Positions 63,238 through 64,000 of a stretch of 64,000 nucleotides of DNA are shown piece after piece. The position numbers and the translations under genes were made by a program. How positions within the stretch are numbered: position 1 is the first letter of the stretch; each line of letters begins with the position of its first letter. Source of the DNA: Anaerolineae bacterium. GTDB taxonomy: Bacteria > Chloroflexota > Anaerolineae > Anaerolineales > E44-bin32. The notes below the pieces were generated by a model. That model did not search any database. It was given only the letters and a program-made list of their open reading frames with translations, and was not told where the DNA came from. The DNA lies in contig DUEZ01000080.1 of assembly GCA_011174825.1 (NCBI GenBank), positions 32,790 to 96,789 on the forward strand, given 5' to 3'.

Positions 63238-63831
63238 ATGGTGGGGGTTTGGAATGCCATAGCCGCAGGTGCTATTGGGTACGCATTGGGGTCGATCTCC
63301 TTTGCAATTCTCGTGACGCGTTGGAAAGCAGGGATTGACGTTAGGGAAGTTGGCTCTGGACATGCAGGTGGCACGAATGTAATGCGCGCGGTGGGGTGGG
63401 GGCCAGCGATCCTTGTGGCAGTGCTCGATTTCGGAAAGGGCTACCTGGCGGTTTGGTTAGCGCAACGGCTGGGAGGTGTTGGGCTAACAACAGCTATAGC
63501 GGCTGGAGCGGTGGTTATTGGGCACTGCTGGCCAATATTCGCTGGATTTCGTGGGGGAATGGGTGTGGGTTGTGGTGCCGGTGCGCTTCTGGCTATCTGG
63601 CCTTTAGGTTTCGTCCTGGCAGTAGGCTTGGGTGTGTCCCTTCAATTGATCATCCATCACTCAGCCAGGGCGAATGTCTTCACCGGTATCCTGCTCACAC
63701 CGCTATGGGCACTTTTTGGCGCTCTGTGGCCCTGGTTGATCACTGCGGCAGCTGTTGGGAGTGTGGTCTCCTTCAGGGCGCTGTCGGATTGGCGTAGAGT
63801 CTATACGGAATTGTGGCTGGATCGTAGGTAA
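63238..63831 (+). CDS. plsY: Glycerol-3-phosphate acyltransferase PlsY-like
   Basis: The 197-residue membrane protein has about five helices and the three PlsY motifs: GSISFAILV, GSGHAGGTNVMR (usually GSGNPGATN) and GHCWPIFAGFRGGMGV (usually GGKGV). PlsY acylates glycerol 3-phosphate with acyl-phosphate. The N to H and K to M changes are unusual and could reduce or alter activity, so a divergent paralogue is possible. GAGGAG abuts the ATG, so GTG 63241 may be the true start. Confidence 0.8.
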   Translation: MVGVWNAIAAGAIGYALGSISFAILVTRWKAGIDVREVGSGHAGGTNVMRAVGWGPAILVAVLDFGKGYLAVWLAQRLGGVGLTTAIAAGAVVIGHCWPIFAGFRGGMGVGCGAGALLAIWPLGFVLAVGLGVSLQLIIHHSARANVFTGILLTPLWALFGALWPWLITAAAVGSVVSFRALSDWRRVYTELWLDRR

Positions 63832-63981
63832 TCGGCGGTCTGCATGAAGAATCAGCCCCGCTCCTATCTTATGCTAGGTCTCCCTAAATCATAAAACGGT
63901 CTCCAAATGATGTGGGGAAAGGTTTTTCTCCGCAAAGGTCTCAATCACAGCAGAGCCGGATAGCCACAAGCTGCTAAACTA

Positions 63982-64000
63982 CCTCCCCGCGAGCTTAAAG
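63982..64000. repeat. Partial palindrome at window edge
   Basis: CCTCCCCGCGAGCTT repeats the left arm of the 31-bp palindrome at 60710 and then the window ends. Bases 63832-63981 show no gene. Confidence 0.6.

Overview
This 64 kb window most likely comes from an uncultured Chloroflexota bacterium, probably of the Anaerolineae. This rests on gene content: a tandem DUF4405 membrane protein, an ATP-cone/uridine-kinase fusion, an NBR1-like Ig lipoprotein, an ECF sigma factor with a DUF5667 partner, an MglA-type GTPase with a DUF4388 protein, and many dispersed GC-rich palindromes. Base composition is mid-GC and gene strand is mixed. No rRNA, CRISPR array, phage or plasmid module was seen. The placement is an inference; no marker gene could be searched.

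Layout. 0.2-6.7 kb, plus strand: DUF362 Tat protein, threonine-dehydratase-like enzyme, class I aminotransferase, rtcA, then a DUF4405 protein with an exported partner. 6.8-15 kb: ATP-cone kinase, stand-alone response regulator, Gfo/Idh/MocA oxidoreductase, DUF58-TgpA pair (no MoxR), a small ORF and repeats. 15.3-25.9 kb: DnaE-type polymerase with an altered PHP domain, NBR1-Ig lipoprotein, REP-associated transposase (RAYT), PKD protein, probable pseudokinase, ECF sigma plus DUF5667. 26-34 kb: RAYT remnant, N-formylglutamate-amidohydrolase-like protein, small membrane protein, two related Fe-S proteins flanking TerC and a medium-chain dehydrogenase, and a 4-hydroxybutyryl-CoA dehydratase with all four cluster ligands. 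34-37.3 kb: a serine-hydrolase lipoprotein lying between an intact tRNA-Asn and a tRNA-Asn 3' remnant, then DUF2085 and DUF4126 membrane proteins.

38.3-43.1 kb is one minus-strand thiamine regulon: TPP riboswitch and terminator, thiamine pyrophosphokinase, thiamine-binding protein, ABC permease, an unexpected SAM methyltransferase, an NMT1/THI5-like binding protein and an ABC ATPase. 43.2-45.6 kb holds DUF4388, small GTPase and V4R genes, probably a signalling module. 45.8-53.7 kb: DUF3048 lipoprotein, tandem UPF0316 proteins, glucan phosphorylase, and a lactate-utilisation pair in which LutB and LutC are fused. 54-64 kb: a palindrome-rich spacer, PIG-L deacetylase, YjbQ, diguanylate cyclase, 3-methyladenine glycosylase, NAD-dependent epimerase, a HEWVH metallopeptidase, a degenerate DNA-methylase-like protein and PlsY.

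The strongest unexplained signal is the repeat content. One family is a ~115-125 bp MITE-like inverted repeat (six copies and one half) whose central hairpin changes sequence between copies but keeps its pairing. A second is a 55-bp REP-like palindrome (five copies), one lying inside the RAYT reading frame. A third is a 27-bp palindrome that supplies the stop codon of both the RAYT gene and its truncated copy.
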